DNA from: CALMEC01 sp963765105
GTDB lineage: Bacteria; Actinomycetota; Thermoleophilia; Miltoncostaeales; Miltoncostaeaceae
DNA length: 64,000 bases
Direction of reading: 5' to 3'
Assembly (NCBI GenBank): GCA_963765105.1
Contig: CAVXUW010000004.1
Location: 992,001-1,056,000, forward strand
In this document: piece after piece, positions 36,767 to 45,386 of the stretch
Layout: each line of letters begins with the position of its first letter
How positions within the stretch are numbered: position 1 is the first letter of the stretch
Made by a program: the position numbers and the translations under genes
Notes under the pieces: model-generated
Databases searched by the model: none
Told to the model about the DNA's origin: nothing
What the model saw: the letters and a program-made list of their open reading frames with translations, nothing else

Positions 36767-37651
36767 GTGCGTATCGGCGTTCGCGTTCCCCAGTACTGCT
36801 CCACCTGGCCCCAGGTGCGTGACGCGGCGCTCCGGATCGAGGCGCTGGGGTTCGACGGGGTGTGGGTTAACGACCACCTTCAATCGCCGGGACGCATCGT
36901 CACCGAGCCCACGTTCGACGGGCTGACGACGCTCGCCGCGTTGGCGCCGCTGACCGAGCGCGTTCGCCTGGGAGTGGCCGTGCTCTCGGCGAGCTACCGC
37001 CCCGCGCACCTCGCCGCGAAGATGACCACGGTGCTCGACGTCATCTCCGGCGGACGTGTTGTGTTGGGTCTGGGTACCGGGTCGGACCGGGCAGAGCACA
37101 CGGCCTACGACATCCCGTTTGGCACACCGGCCGAACGCACCGCCGGGCTGGTATCCGCGCTCGATGTGATGCAGGCCATGCGCGACGCACCGGACGGGGG
37201 AATGCCGAATCAGCCCGCCAGCCGGCCACCGATCTGGCTGGCGGCGCACAAGCGGAAGCTCTTGACGGTGGCTGGGGAGCGTGCCGACGGGGTCGTCGCC
37301 GCCTGGGTGCCGCCGGACGAGTTTGCCCGACGTCGATCGATTGCCGAGGAGGCCCGGGGGCAGGCGATGAGGCCCCCAATGGCCTACTGCCTCTACACGT
37401 TTGCGTTCCCGCTTACGCCCGAGTCGGATCGGTGGCTGGCCGAGGAAGCCAAAGCCCTCGACACGACACCACGAGCGATCGTTCGCTGGCTATCGACCAC
37501 CGGCATCGTGGCCCCCGCCGATGAACTTGGGGGCCGCCTCGCCGAGTACGCGAAGGTGGGAGCCACCGATGCAGTGGTGGCCCTTCCCTCCCGACTACCG
37601 CTCGATGCGTTTGACGCGCTGGGCGAGGCTCTTCGTCCGGGCGCCGCATGA
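36767..37651 (+). CDS. LLM-class F420-dependent oxidoreductase
   Basis: The 294-residue protein is a luciferase-like barrel: VRIGVRVPQYCSTWPQVRDAALRIEALGFDGVWVNDHL at the start, RVRLGVAVLSASYRPAHLAAKMTTVLDVISGGRVVLGLGTG in the middle. Most such actinobacterial proteins use F420 rather than FMN. The substrate is unknown. The start is GTG 36767. The frame is open upstream to 36701, but those residues do not fit the family. It overlaps the acyl-CoA ligase gene by 4 bases. Confidence 0.88.
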   Translation: MRIGVRVPQYCSTWPQVRDAALRIEALGFDGVWVNDHLQSPGRIVTEPTFDGLTTLAALAPLTERVRLGVAVLSASYRPAHLAAKMTTVLDVISGGRVVLGLGTGSDRAEHTAYDIPFGTPAERTAGLVSALDVMQAMRDAPDGGMPNQPASRPPIWLAAHKRKLLTVAGERADGVVAAWVPPDEFARRRSIAEEARGQAMRPPMAYCLYTFAFPLTPESDRWLAEEAKALDTTPRAIVRWLSTTGIVAPADELGGRLAEYAKVGATDAVVALPSRLPLDAFDALGEALRPGAA

Positions 37652-39123
37652 GCCGCTCCCCCGAGGCGAACCTCACCCACCTGCTCGTTGGGCAGCACCA
37701 ACAGGCCGGCCGGGGAGACGACCCCGCCGTCATCGACGACACGGGTGCGTGGACGTTTCGCCAGCTCGCCGATGCCTCGGCCACAGTGGGCGGGGCTCTG
37801 CTCGACGCGGGCGTGCGTCACGGTGATCGCGTCGCGATCGTCCTTCCCGACGGCCGCGACTGGTGCGCCGCCTTTCTCGGGATCACCCGCATTGGCGCGG
37901 TCGCGGCGCCGCTTGAACCCGGTGGGCGCCACCGCGACGCAACCCTCGCCGACCTCGCCCCATCCGTCGTTATCGCCGAGCTGGACGAGGATCTTCCCGG
38001 CGCACTCGTCCGCCTGACACCGGACGAGATGGAGGGCGCCGTCCCGATCGGCGTGGCCGCCGTCGATCCGAACGACCTGGCGTACATGATCTTTTCGTCG
38101 GGGAGCACCGGGCGGCCGAAGGGCGCGATGCACGCTCACCGCGACCTCGCCATCAGCGTGGAGGGCTACGCCCGCGAGGTGCTCGGCCTGGGCCCCGGCG
38201 ACCGCTGCCACTCGGTCGCACCGCTCTTCGCGTCGCTCGGGTTCGGCAACGGCTTCTTCCGCCCACTTGGCCGCGGCGCGGCGTGCGTGATGAGCCGCAC
38301 TCGGCCGACGGTACGCAGCATCAGCCGCCTCGTCGCCGACCACCACATCACCGTGCTCACCGGCGTCCCGACGTTCTGGACCCAGCTCGCGACGTTCCTC
38401 GAACGACACCCGAACCCGGACGCCCTCGCCGGGGTTCGGCTCGCCGTCTCGTCTGGAGACAGCCTCCCCGCCCCAGTGCTCGCGCGACTCGAGACCGTGA
38501 CAGGGGTTCCTCTGGTCGAGGGGCTCGGCTGCTCGGAATGCTCGAACGTCGTGATCTCCAACACGGTGGACGACCGTATCCCCGGCGCGCTCGGCCGGGT
38601 GGTGGCGGGCGTCGAGATCCGGCTCGCAGACGATGCGGGTGATTCGGTGCCCGACGGTGAGCCGGGACGACTCTGGATCAATAGCCCGTCGAATACGACT
38701 GGCTACTGGCAGCGCCCCGACGACACGGAAGAGCTCGTCCACGATGATTGGATCGTCATGGGCGACGTGCTCTGCGTCGACGACGGCGTGTACCGGCATA
38801 TGGGCCGCGCGGATGACCTGTTCAAGGTCGACGCGAAGTGGGTCAGCCCCGTCGAGGTTGAGGGTGTCCTACTCGAGCACGCTGATGTCGCGGAAGCCGC
38901 AATCGTTGGCCTCCCGGACGCCGATGGACTCTTCCGCAGCGCGGCGTTTGTCGTCACCGTCGACGGGACCGACACGACCGCCTTCGCCGCGGCCGTTCGC
39001 CGGCACGTGGCTCACCGACTGGCGGCCTACATGGCTCCCGTGACCGTAACAATCGTCGACGAGCTCCCCCGAGGGGCCACCGGAAAGGTCGACCGGCGGG
39101 CGCTGCGGGATCTGCGTCGTTAG
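37648..39123 (+). CDS. AMP-dependent acyl/aryl-CoA ligase
   Basis: The 491-residue ANL-family enzyme has the P-loop FSSGSTGRPKGAMHAHRD, LVEGLGCSECSNVVIS for the acyl pocket, GYWQRPDDTEELVHDDWIVMGDV, and the C-terminal catalytic Lys in LPRGATGKVDRRALR. It resembles benzoate-CoA-ligase-type enzymes. The substrate may be an aromatic or medium-chain acid. The ATG overlaps the LLM oxidoreductase gene, so the two probably act in one breakdown pathway. Confidence 0.87.
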   Translation: MSRSPEANLTHLLVGQHQQAGRGDDPAVIDDTGAWTFRQLADASATVGGALLDAGVRHGDRVAIVLPDGRDWCAAFLGITRIGAVAAPLEPGGRHRDATLADLAPSVVIAELDEDLPGALVRLTPDEMEGAVPIGVAAVDPNDLAYMIFSSGSTGRPKGAMHAHRDLAISVEGYAREVLGLGPGDRCHSVAPLFASLGFGNGFFRPLGRGAACVMSRTRPTVRSISRLVADHHITVLTGVPTFWTQLATFLERHPNPDALAGVRLAVSSGDSLPAPVLARLETVTGVPLVEGLGCSECSNVVISNTVDDRIPGALGRVVAGVEIRLADDAGDSVPDGEPGRLWINSPSNTTGYWQRPDDTEELVHDDWIVMGDVLCVDDGVYRHMGRADDLFKVDAKWVSPVEVEGVLLEHADVAEAAIVGLPDADGLFRSAAFVVTVDGTDTTAFAAAVRRHVAHRLAAYMAPVTVTIVDELPRGATGKVDRRALRDLRR

Positions 39124-39136
39124 AACGCGATATGGC

Positions 39137-39550
39137 TCACGGCCCCGGTAACACGTCAAACGGCTTGCCGGTACTGGTACGAAGCGTCCGAAAGTGGCGC
39201 TCGTCGAGCGTCAGCACCGACCGAGTTCGGTGCCGCGCGGCAAGAACCACAATCGATGCATCTGCAAGACCGATCTCCTGATCCGCGTAACGCGCCACAA
39301 TCCGTCGCGCGACACCGAGATCAGCGGCATCGAAAGGGGCAAGCTCGAAGGAACGACTCACCTGGTCAAGCAGTGCCCGCTCCCGTTCAACGCCCCACCG
39401 AGAAAGCGCGAGATAGTCAACCTCCGCGAGCACGAATGGAGAGATGATGAACGGAGGTGTCGTCGCCTCGATCACGGCGACAACGTCACGATGACGCGAG
39501 TCAGACGCATCTGCCGCAGCGATCAGAGCACTCGTATCAACGATGATCAA
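39137..39550 (-). CDS. PIN-domain toxin VapC
   Basis: VapC toxins are metal-dependent RNases. The 137-residue protein has the PIN acidic residues in IIVDTSALIAAAD (Asp5), VLAEVDYLAL and GLADASIVVLAARH, followed by VLTLDERHFRTL, a complete set. It starts with TTG overlapping the antitoxin stop (TTGA). It is the second gene of the pair, as usual. Confidence 0.9.
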   Translation of the reverse strand: MIIVDTSALIAAADASDSRHRDVVAVIEATTPPFIISPFVLAEVDYLALSRWGVERERALLDQVSRSFELAPFDAADLGVARRIVARYADQEIGLADASIVVLAARHRTRSVLTLDERHFRTLRTSTGKPFDVLPGP

Positions 39551-39768
39551 TCGAGCCCAAAGCCCTCGGCAAGAAGCTCGTCGACTCGGTGAGCGATTGG
39601 GTCTCCACTGGCAAACAATGGGAAGGTCGGACGCGGCGGGCCGCTGTCGCGAGTGACCTGACGAATACCCTCGCGAATGATTTCCGCTTCGCTCTTGCCG
39701 GTCGACGCTGACGTCTGCTCAAGGGCAGTCTTGAGATCGTCCGGAAGAATGATGGTCGTTCGATGCAT
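39547..39768 (-). CDS. ribbon-helix-helix antitoxin VapB-like
   Basis: The 73-residue protein begins MHRTTIILPDDLKTALEQTS, a beta strand plus helices typical of CopG/RHH antitoxins, with KSEAEIIREGIRQVTRD as the second helix. The C-terminal 30 residues are Pro-rich and would wrap the toxin. The ATG is at 39768, with a TAAACT box and a palindrome just upstream. It is translationally coupled to vapC. Confidence 0.88.
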   Translation of the reverse strand: MHRTTIILPDDLKTALEQTSASTGKSEAEIIREGIRQVTRDSGPPRPTFPLFASGDPIAHRVDELLAEGFGLD

Positions 39769-39771
39769 GCC

Positions 39772-39787
39772 ATATAGTTTACCATAT
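39772..39787 (-). promoter_or_regulatory. AT-rich imperfect palindrome, likely vapBC operator
   Basis: ATATGG and CTATAT (minus strand) form 6-base arms with one mismatch around TAAA. A TAAACT box inside it stands 7 bases before the vapB ATG. The position over the promoter is what toxin-antitoxin self-repression needs. Confidence 0.5.
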
Positions 39788-39809
39788 CTTTCGGAGCCCA
39801 GGGCGAGCG

Positions 39810-40460
39810 TTACAAATCGCGCACGGGGCGGGAGCCCATGACGCGGAGGGCAACGTCGACGCCCGGGCCGATGAGGAGGGCGAAGGCGATGGTGCCGACG
39901 CCGAAGGTGCCGCCCATCAGGGCACCGGTCACCAGGGCGCTCACCTCGAGCAAGGTGCGGATAGCCCACACCGGGCGGCCGGTCACGCGATGCAGGCCGG
40001 TCATCAGGCCATCGCGGGGGCCAGGGCCGAGGGCAGCGCCCAGGTAAAAGCCGCTGCCGAGCGCCACGGTGGCGATGCCGCCCACCAGCAGCGCAGTCCG
40101 TGGAACAACGGCGTCGAACGTGGGGACGGCCCAGAGCGTGACGTCGATCATCACGCCGATGATGAGGGCGTTCAGGACCGTTCCCAGGCCCAAACGCTGG
40201 CGCAGCGGGATCCAGATGAGGAGGATCGCGGCACTCACCACGATCGTCGCAACTCCGACGGTTAGGCCCGTGTTCCTCGCGATGCCCTCCGCGAACACGG
40301 TCCACGGGGAGTTGCCGAGCTCCGACACCACAACCAAGCCCTCGCCGATTCCAAACAGGGTGAGCCCCAACAACAGGCGCATGAGCCGCTTCGACGAGGG
40401 CTTCCAGCGCGACAATTCGTGCGGGCGAGGTGGCGTACCACCCTGTTCATCGCCCGCCAT
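39810..40460 (-). CDS. YczE/YyaS-family membrane protein
   Basis: The 216-residue protein has five or six helices and the family pattern LFGIGEGLVVVSELGNSPWTVFAEGIARNTGLTVG at the start. It continues with LNALIIGVMIDVTL and LGPGPRDGLMTGLHRVTG. These proteins are related to YitT/YczE membrane proteins of unknown transport role. ATG 40460 is taken as the start. The frame is open to 40502. Confidence 0.82.
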   Translation of the reverse strand: MAGDEQGGTPPRPHELSRWKPSSKRLMRLLLGLTLFGIGEGLVVVSELGNSPWTVFAEGIARNTGLTVGVATIVVSAAILLIWIPLRQRLGLGTVLNALIIGVMIDVTLWAVPTFDAVVPRTALLVGGIATVALGSGFYLGAALGPGPRDGLMTGLHRVTGRPVWAIRTLLEVSALVTGALMGGTFGVGTIAFALLIGPGVDVALRVMGSRPVRDL

Positions 40461-40613
40461 CTGGCGATGCTGGCAGACCTCACGGCGTTCAGGCCGGTCC
40501 AAAACCCCAAAAATGGCCCATCAGCGGCGTTTCCGTCCCTTTTTGCGCTCAGGCTCCGTGGCTTTCGGACCGATAGGTACCCCGGACTGTCCGTTCCCTC
40601 TCCGGAGCTTCGT

Positions 40614-41660
40614 TTGCCCACCATCCTCGTCGCCGACGACGACCAACTTCTGCGCGCGATCATCCGCGAGCGCCTCGAGCGTGCCGGTCACGAGGTCCTC
40701 GAGGCCGGTGACGGCATCGCCGCTCTCGAGCTCGCGATGGATGAACGACCCGATGGTCTGCTGCTCGACGTGATGATGCCCTTGGCCCGTGGGCTCGAGG
40801 TCGTGCGCGAGGTTCGCCGTCAAGACGGCTGGAACCCGGCGATAGTGATGATCAGTGCCCGTACGCGGTTTACCGACCGTGCCAACGCACTCGAAGCCGG
40901 TGCCGATGAGTACGTCGAGAAGCCGTTCGAGCCAGAAGAGCTCCTCGCCCTCCTCGAACGGCGCCTGCTCCACGTTGAGCCTTCGCGGATCGTTGATGTG
41001 GTTGGCCCGATCTGGACCGCCCTGGCCGAGCAGCGCCTCCGCGCGCGCGACGAGACGCCCGCGGCACCCCCCGCCGCACCGGCGCCCGACCCGGCGGAGC
41101 TGTTCTTTCGCGACCAGGTGGCCGCCACCCTGGGACGCCAGATGGAAACGCCGGCACACCAATCGGTGGAACGCGATCTCACTTTGGCCGCCATCAACCG
41201 CCTGTGGGAGAACGCGCTCGAGAGTGTTGTCGGAGAAGCGATCGAACGCGAGATCCCGGTACGCCGCAACATCAACGCTCCCAACTCCACCGCCGCCCTC
41301 TTCGATCATCTCGCTGCATCGACGCTGGTGCGTCAGCGTGCGATGCAGCCGGCATCGATCGCTCTGGGAACGTACTGGGAACAGGTCATCGACGATGTGC
41401 TCGACACGGGCACGGCCACCATGCCGGCGGCGCCCAACCTTGACCGCGTTGCCGCCGCCACATCCGTGGCGCTGCGCTCCAGTCTCGACGCTCACGATCA
41501 CAGCACCGCCCTGACCACCGCGTGGAGCGATCGCCTGCGCCACGTTCACACCGCGATCGCCGAGGAGACGACGCGGCCCACGGTCATCGACGCGCTCGAG
41601 GTGGTATGGATGGCAAATGAGTTCGAGGCCGCCATCCCGCACGTCGGGGTGGCCTCGTGA
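40614..41660 (+). CDS. response regulator with uncharacterised helical output domain
   Basis: The 348-residue protein opens with a receiver domain: LVADDDQLLRAII, phospho-acceptor Asp52 in LLLDVMMP, and the Lys in VEKPFEPEEL. About 220 residues follow that I cannot assign. They are mainly helical, with an Ala/Pro linker near residue 145. No DNA-binding or GGDEF motif is seen. The start is TTG 40614 with GGAG 7 bases before. It heads a four-gene overlapping operon with a HEAT repeat protein and a glycosyltransferase. Confidence 0.82.
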   Translation: MPTILVADDDQLLRAIIRERLERAGHEVLEAGDGIAALELAMDERPDGLLLDVMMPLARGLEVVREVRRQDGWNPAIVMISARTRFTDRANALEAGADEYVEKPFEPEELLALLERRLLHVEPSRIVDVVGPIWTALAEQRLRARDETPAAPPAAPAPDPAELFFRDQVAATLGRQMETPAHQSVERDLTLAAINRLWENALESVVGEAIEREIPVRRNINAPNSTAALFDHLAASTLVRQRAMQPASIALGTYWEQVIDDVLDTGTATMPAAPNLDRVAAATSVALRSSLDAHDHSTALTTAWSDRLRHVHTAIAEETTRPTVIDALEVVWMANEFEAAIPHVGVAS

Positions 41661-42853
41661 GCAGCGTCTCAATCGCGATCTACGCCGTGCTCTACGGCTT
41701 TGCGCTCATCCTCTTCGGCTGTGCTCTCACCATCATCGCCTGGAAGACCATGCGACAAATGCGTTCTCGTCGCGATGCCCCCATTCGGGAGGAGATGGCG
41801 GGTCTTCCCACACAGGTCGCCCTCGACGCCACACCGCCACGCGCACCGGGATCGGGTCGTGAGCGGCGCGTTGCGCAGGACATCGTCATCGAGGCCACCG
41901 GGTCGTTGACGGGCGCAGCCAAGGCTCGCGCGGTCGAGTGGTTTGAATCCAATGGCTACGTCAAAGAGATGATCCAGGTGCTGGTGCAGCCGCGTCGCTC
42001 CTGGCGACGCGCGCATGCCGCGACGATCCTCGGCAAGATGGGAAGCCGCTACGCCGCACCAGCGCTGGCAACGGGACTGCGTGACCGTCGCTACCGTGTG
42101 CGCGACGCCTGTGCCACAGCACTCGGTCGCGTCGCCACCAGTGACCAGGTCCCCGCGCTCATCGCGTGCGCCGAACGGCGCGACGTGCCTCGCGGCATTC
42201 TCAGCGGTGCCCTCCTTCACCTGGCGGCAGACGCAAACCCGGCGCTGGCGGAAAACCTGACCCACCCCGATGCCGAGACGCGGGAGTTGGTGGCCCGCGT
42301 GCTGGGCATGCGGCGAGCCGCCGAGGCCGCCGATCAATTGGCCGTTGCGGTGGAAGACCCCGATCCCAACGTTCGTCGCCACGCCGTTCTGGCGCTGGCC
42401 GAGATCGCCGCGCACACTCCGATTGACGTCGCCGCCGAACCCCTCTTTCGCCTGGCCGTGGCCGACGAGGCAATCGTGCGAGCTGCCGCAGCCACCGGCC
42501 TTGGTCGCATCTTGGGTGACCGGGCCCACACCGTGCTGACATCAATGACCTGCGACCCGGACTACTGGGTGAGCCATCGCGCCGCGGAATCGCTGTGCCG
42601 CCTCCCCTCGGGCGAACAGTTCGGCTGGCAGGTGCTTGCGGATCATGACGACACCCCCGGTTCACGTCGCGCGAAAGCCGCGTGCCTGGAGTGGATGGAG
42701 CGCACCGGCGCCCTGGAGCAGCGGATCGACCGCATCCTCACCCGCGGCACCATTGCCGAGCTTGACGAAACCCTTGCCGTGCTGGAGACGGTGGGCTCAC
42801 GTGCCTGGGGCGGGCTGTTCATCCGGCCGCAACCGAAGGTGAGCGCCGCATGA
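41657..42853 (+). CDS. membrane-anchored HEAT-repeat protein
   Basis: The 398-residue protein has an N-terminal helix (residues 6-29) and then a run of HEAT/PBS-lyase-type helical pairs: RRAHAATILGKMGSRYAAPALATGLRD, RRYRVRDACATALGRVATSD, PNVRRHAVLALAEIAA and IVRAAAATGLGRILGD. Such repeats act as protein-binding scaffolds. GTG start overlaps the regulator stop, and the end overlaps the glycosyltransferase. It may hold the regulator and the synthase together at the membrane. Confidence 0.83.
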   Translation: MSSVSIAIYAVLYGFALILFGCALTIIAWKTMRQMRSRRDAPIREEMAGLPTQVALDATPPRAPGSGRERRVAQDIVIEATGSLTGAAKARAVEWFESNGYVKEMIQVLVQPRRSWRRAHAATILGKMGSRYAAPALATGLRDRRYRVRDACATALGRVATSDQVPALIACAERRDVPRGILSGALLHLAADANPALAENLTHPDAETRELVARVLGMRRAAEAADQLAVAVEDPDPNVRRHAVLALAEIAAHTPIDVAAEPLFRLAVADEAIVRAAAATGLGRILGDRAHTVLTSMTCDPDYWVSHRAAESLCRLPSGEQFGWQVLADHDDTPGSRRAKAACLEWMERTGALEQRIDRILTRGTIAELDETLAVLETVGSRAWGGLFIRPQPKVSAA

Positions 42854-44448
42854 GCTGGGTTCCCGTTGTCGTTCTCATCCTCGCCGGCATCGTCGCGTTC
42901 TACTTCGCCGTGTTGGGCGTGGCGTCGATGCTGCTCACAGCCATCGCCGCCCGCGAGGTGTACGACCACGCGCTCAACCGGACCGCCGACATCGGCGAGG
43001 ACCTCTTTACGTACCCGCTCACGCCGCCGGTGTCGGTGCTATTGCCCGCGTTCAACGAGTCGGCCGCAATCATCGAATCGGTCGCATCGCTTCTGGGCCT
43101 GCGCTACCCGGAGTTCGAGGTCATCGTCATCAACGACGGCTCCAAGGACGACACGTTGCAGCAGGTGGTGGAGGCCTACGGCCTGGAACCGCTCGACCGC
43201 GACCCGCCGAACACGCTCGAGACGCAGCCGATTCGCGGGATCTACCAGTCACGCGCGTACCCCGAGCTGATCGTCATCGACAAGGAAAACGGCGGCAAGG
43301 CCGACTCCCTGAACGCCGGCATCAACGCGGCGCGCTACCCACTCGTCTGCGGCATCGACGCCGACTCCATCCTCGAGCCCGACGCGCTCTTGCGCGCTAT
43401 TGAGCCGTTCGTCTTGCGCCCCGACCTGGTGATCGCCACCGGCGGCATCGTGCGCATCGCCAACGGCTCCGAGTTCGCCCGCGGCACGCTGGTGAAAGCG
43501 GGCATGCCCAAGAAGTTCATCCCCGGGTTCCAGATCGTCGAGTACCTACGCGGTTTCCTCGTGGGACGCTGTAGCTGGAGCCGCCTCAACGCCCTGCTCA
43601 TCGTCTCCGGCGCATTCGGTGTGTTCCGCAAGGACATCGTGGTGGAGGTGGGCGGCTACGCCCACACCATCGGCGAGGACGCCGAGCTGGTGGTGCGGAT
43701 GCAGCGGGTCATGATCGAGCAGAAGCGCGACTACCGCGTGGAGTTCGTTCCCGATGCGGTCTGCTGGACCGAAGCGCCCGAGACCCTGGCCGTGCTGCGT
43801 CGCCAACGCACCCGTTGGCAGCGCGGGCTCTACGACACGCTGTCGCGCCACCGCACCATGTTGTTCAATCCCCGCTACGGGACATTGGGCACCCTCGCCC
43901 TGCCGTACTTCATGTTGTTCGAGCTGCTGGGCCCCGCCATGGAGTTTCTGGCGGTCATCCTCACGATCGCGATGTGGGCCGGCGGCATGCTGAACACCGG
44001 CTTGCTGCCGTTCATGCTGCTCATCATGATGGGGTTGGGGCTGGTGCTGTCGATCTCGTCACTGGTGCTCGAGGAAACCGTTTTTCACAAGTACCCGAAG
44101 TGGACGCACGTGCTGCGGTTTGTGATGCTGTCGATCGTGGAGACCATCGGATATCGGCAGATGAACTCGTGGTGGCGCATCCAGGGTCTGTGGCAGGCGT
44201 TTCGCAAGCAGAACGCCTGGGGCGCGATGACGCGCACCGGCGCCGCCGCAGGTGAGCGTCAGAGTTTTGGCGGTGGCCGCTACTGGGAGCTTCGCGAGGA
44301 TGTCGAGCGGCGCTTGGCGGCACGCGGAATGGGGCCGCTCGCGGTCCGGCCCGAGCCGCCGGACGACACACCCGACGTCGACCAGATACCGGGTGTGTCC
44401 CACGACGCAGTTGCGCCCGAGCGCACACCGGCGGGTGCCACCGCGTGA
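42850..44448 (+). CDS. processive family-2 glycosyltransferase (IcaA/BcsA-like)
   Basis: The 532-residue membrane enzyme has an N-terminal helix, a GT2 domain and four C-terminal helices. Catalytic marks are complete: VIVINDGSKDD, GIDADS (the DxD), GED in the TIGEDAELV stretch, and QRTRW. This set marks processive synthases that build and export polysaccharide such as poly-N-acetylglucosamine. The substrate is not known. It overlaps both neighbours by 4 bases. Confidence 0.88.
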   Translation: MSWVPVVVLILAGIVAFYFAVLGVASMLLTAIAAREVYDHALNRTADIGEDLFTYPLTPPVSVLLPAFNESAAIIESVASLLGLRYPEFEVIVINDGSKDDTLQQVVEAYGLEPLDRDPPNTLETQPIRGIYQSRAYPELIVIDKENGGKADSLNAGINAARYPLVCGIDADSILEPDALLRAIEPFVLRPDLVIATGGIVRIANGSEFARGTLVKAGMPKKFIPGFQIVEYLRGFLVGRCSWSRLNALLIVSGAFGVFRKDIVVEVGGYAHTIGEDAELVVRMQRVMIEQKRDYRVEFVPDAVCWTEAPETLAVLRRQRTRWQRGLYDTLSRHRTMLFNPRYGTLGTLALPYFMLFELLGPAMEFLAVILTIAMWAGGMLNTGLLPFMLLIMMGLGLVLSISSLVLEETVFHKYPKWTHVLRFVMLSIVETIGYRQMNSWWRIQGLWQAFRKQNAWGAMTRTGAAAGERQSFGGGRYWELREDVERRLAARGMGPLAVRPEPPDDTPDVDQIPGVSHDAVAPERTPAGATA

Positions 44449-45050
44449 GCGTCTCGGCGCTCGTCACCCACATCACCGAGGCCTTTCGCGCCACCCCGTA
44501 CCCGGGCGATCCGTTCCTGCAGGGCAGTCATGAAGGCGACGAGCCGTTTGCCATCGCCGCCGCGTTTGCGGGACAGACCGACTGGACCCAGCTCGCACCG
44601 TCGTTCCTCGACGAGCACTACACCGCGTTGTCGTTCCTCTCGGAGGCCGGGTTTCGTTTCTTCCTCCCGGCGTACCTCTGCGCCGACGTGCGCGGTGAGC
44701 TGCACACAGCCGACCCACTCTTTGCCCTCATCCATGGCTTCTCGGTACTGCAGGTGGAGATCCCCCACGACGACGGCTCGGTCACCCGTCACCGCTCGGG
44801 CGGCGACATCCTTCTGGGTCCCGCCCGCTACGGCGCCATGACATGGGACGACGCCTCACGCCACCGACTCGCCGTGTTCTGCCGCGAGGAGGCCACGGCG
44901 ATCGTGGCGTACGTGCAGTGGCGCGCCACCCGCGAGGACTCGACGCACGACGCCCCGCGAATCACGGCCGCCCTCGATCGCTTCTGGCGCGACCGCGCAG
45001 AACACGCCCCGACCCACGCCGACCTGGCGAGGTTCGGTCGAACACACTGA
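44445..45050 (+). CDS. DUF6714-like protein
   Basis: The 201-residue soluble protein contains SFLDEHYTALSFLSEAGFRFFLPAYLCADVRG, which matches my memory of DUF6714 proteins. The remainder is a mixed helix and strand fold with LAVFCREEATAIVAYVQW near the end. There is no signal peptide. It is the last gene of the regulator/HEAT/glycosyltransferase operon (GTGA overlap). Function unknown. Confidence 0.7.
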   Translation: MSVSALVTHITEAFRATPYPGDPFLQGSHEGDEPFAIAAAFAGQTDWTQLAPSFLDEHYTALSFLSEAGFRFFLPAYLCADVRGELHTADPLFALIHGFSVLQVEIPHDDGSVTRHRSGGDILLGPARYGAMTWDDASRHRLAVFCREEATAIVAYVQWRATREDSTHDAPRITAALDRFWRDRAEHAPTHADLARFGRTH

Positions 45051-45065
45051 CCGGCGCGGGGGTGA

Positions 45066-45386
45066 TCAGTCGCAGTTGTCACCGCGCCGGGCCAGCTCGG
45101 TGAGGCGCTCGATCAGCGGCCGCGACCGCTCATCGAGATCGGGCTCCGCGATGACAAGCTCGCGCACATCGTCGGGTTGGTAGAGCACCACGGCATAGAC
45201 GAAGCGATCTGCTCCGGCCGTGTCGTGTGACGACGGGGGGTGCGGACCAAGCCAGACCGACTCCTCGTCATCATCGAGGCGAATACCGGTAAAGCGTTGA
45301 TGAATCACCATGCCGGCCACCCCGCCGGAGCGGGTGAAGTCGATGTCGAGTTCGACGGCTATGTCGCCACCCCAACGGTGGCCCAT
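45066..45386 (-). CDS. emfourin-like protease inhibitor
   Basis: The 106-residue protein resembles emfourin, a slow-tight inhibitor of protealysin: VELDIDFTRSGGVAGMVIHQRFTG, then FVYAVVLYQPDDVRELVIAEPDLDERSRPLIERL. The gene overlaps the M4 protease gene by 28 bases and follows it, which is the known arrangement for such pairs. ATG 45386 is the only suitable start. The assignment rests on sequence feel plus context. Confidence 0.82.
   Translation of the reverse strand: MGHRWGGDIAVELDIDFTRSGGVAGMVIHQRFTGIRLDDDEESVWLGPHPPSSHDTAGADRFVYAVVLYQPDDVRELVIAEPDLDERSRPLIERLTELARRGDNCD

Noticed and set aside
40521..41672. 383-residue minus-strand open frame opposite the response regulator
   Set aside because: Shadow of the receiver protein, which has all catalytic residues on the plus strand.
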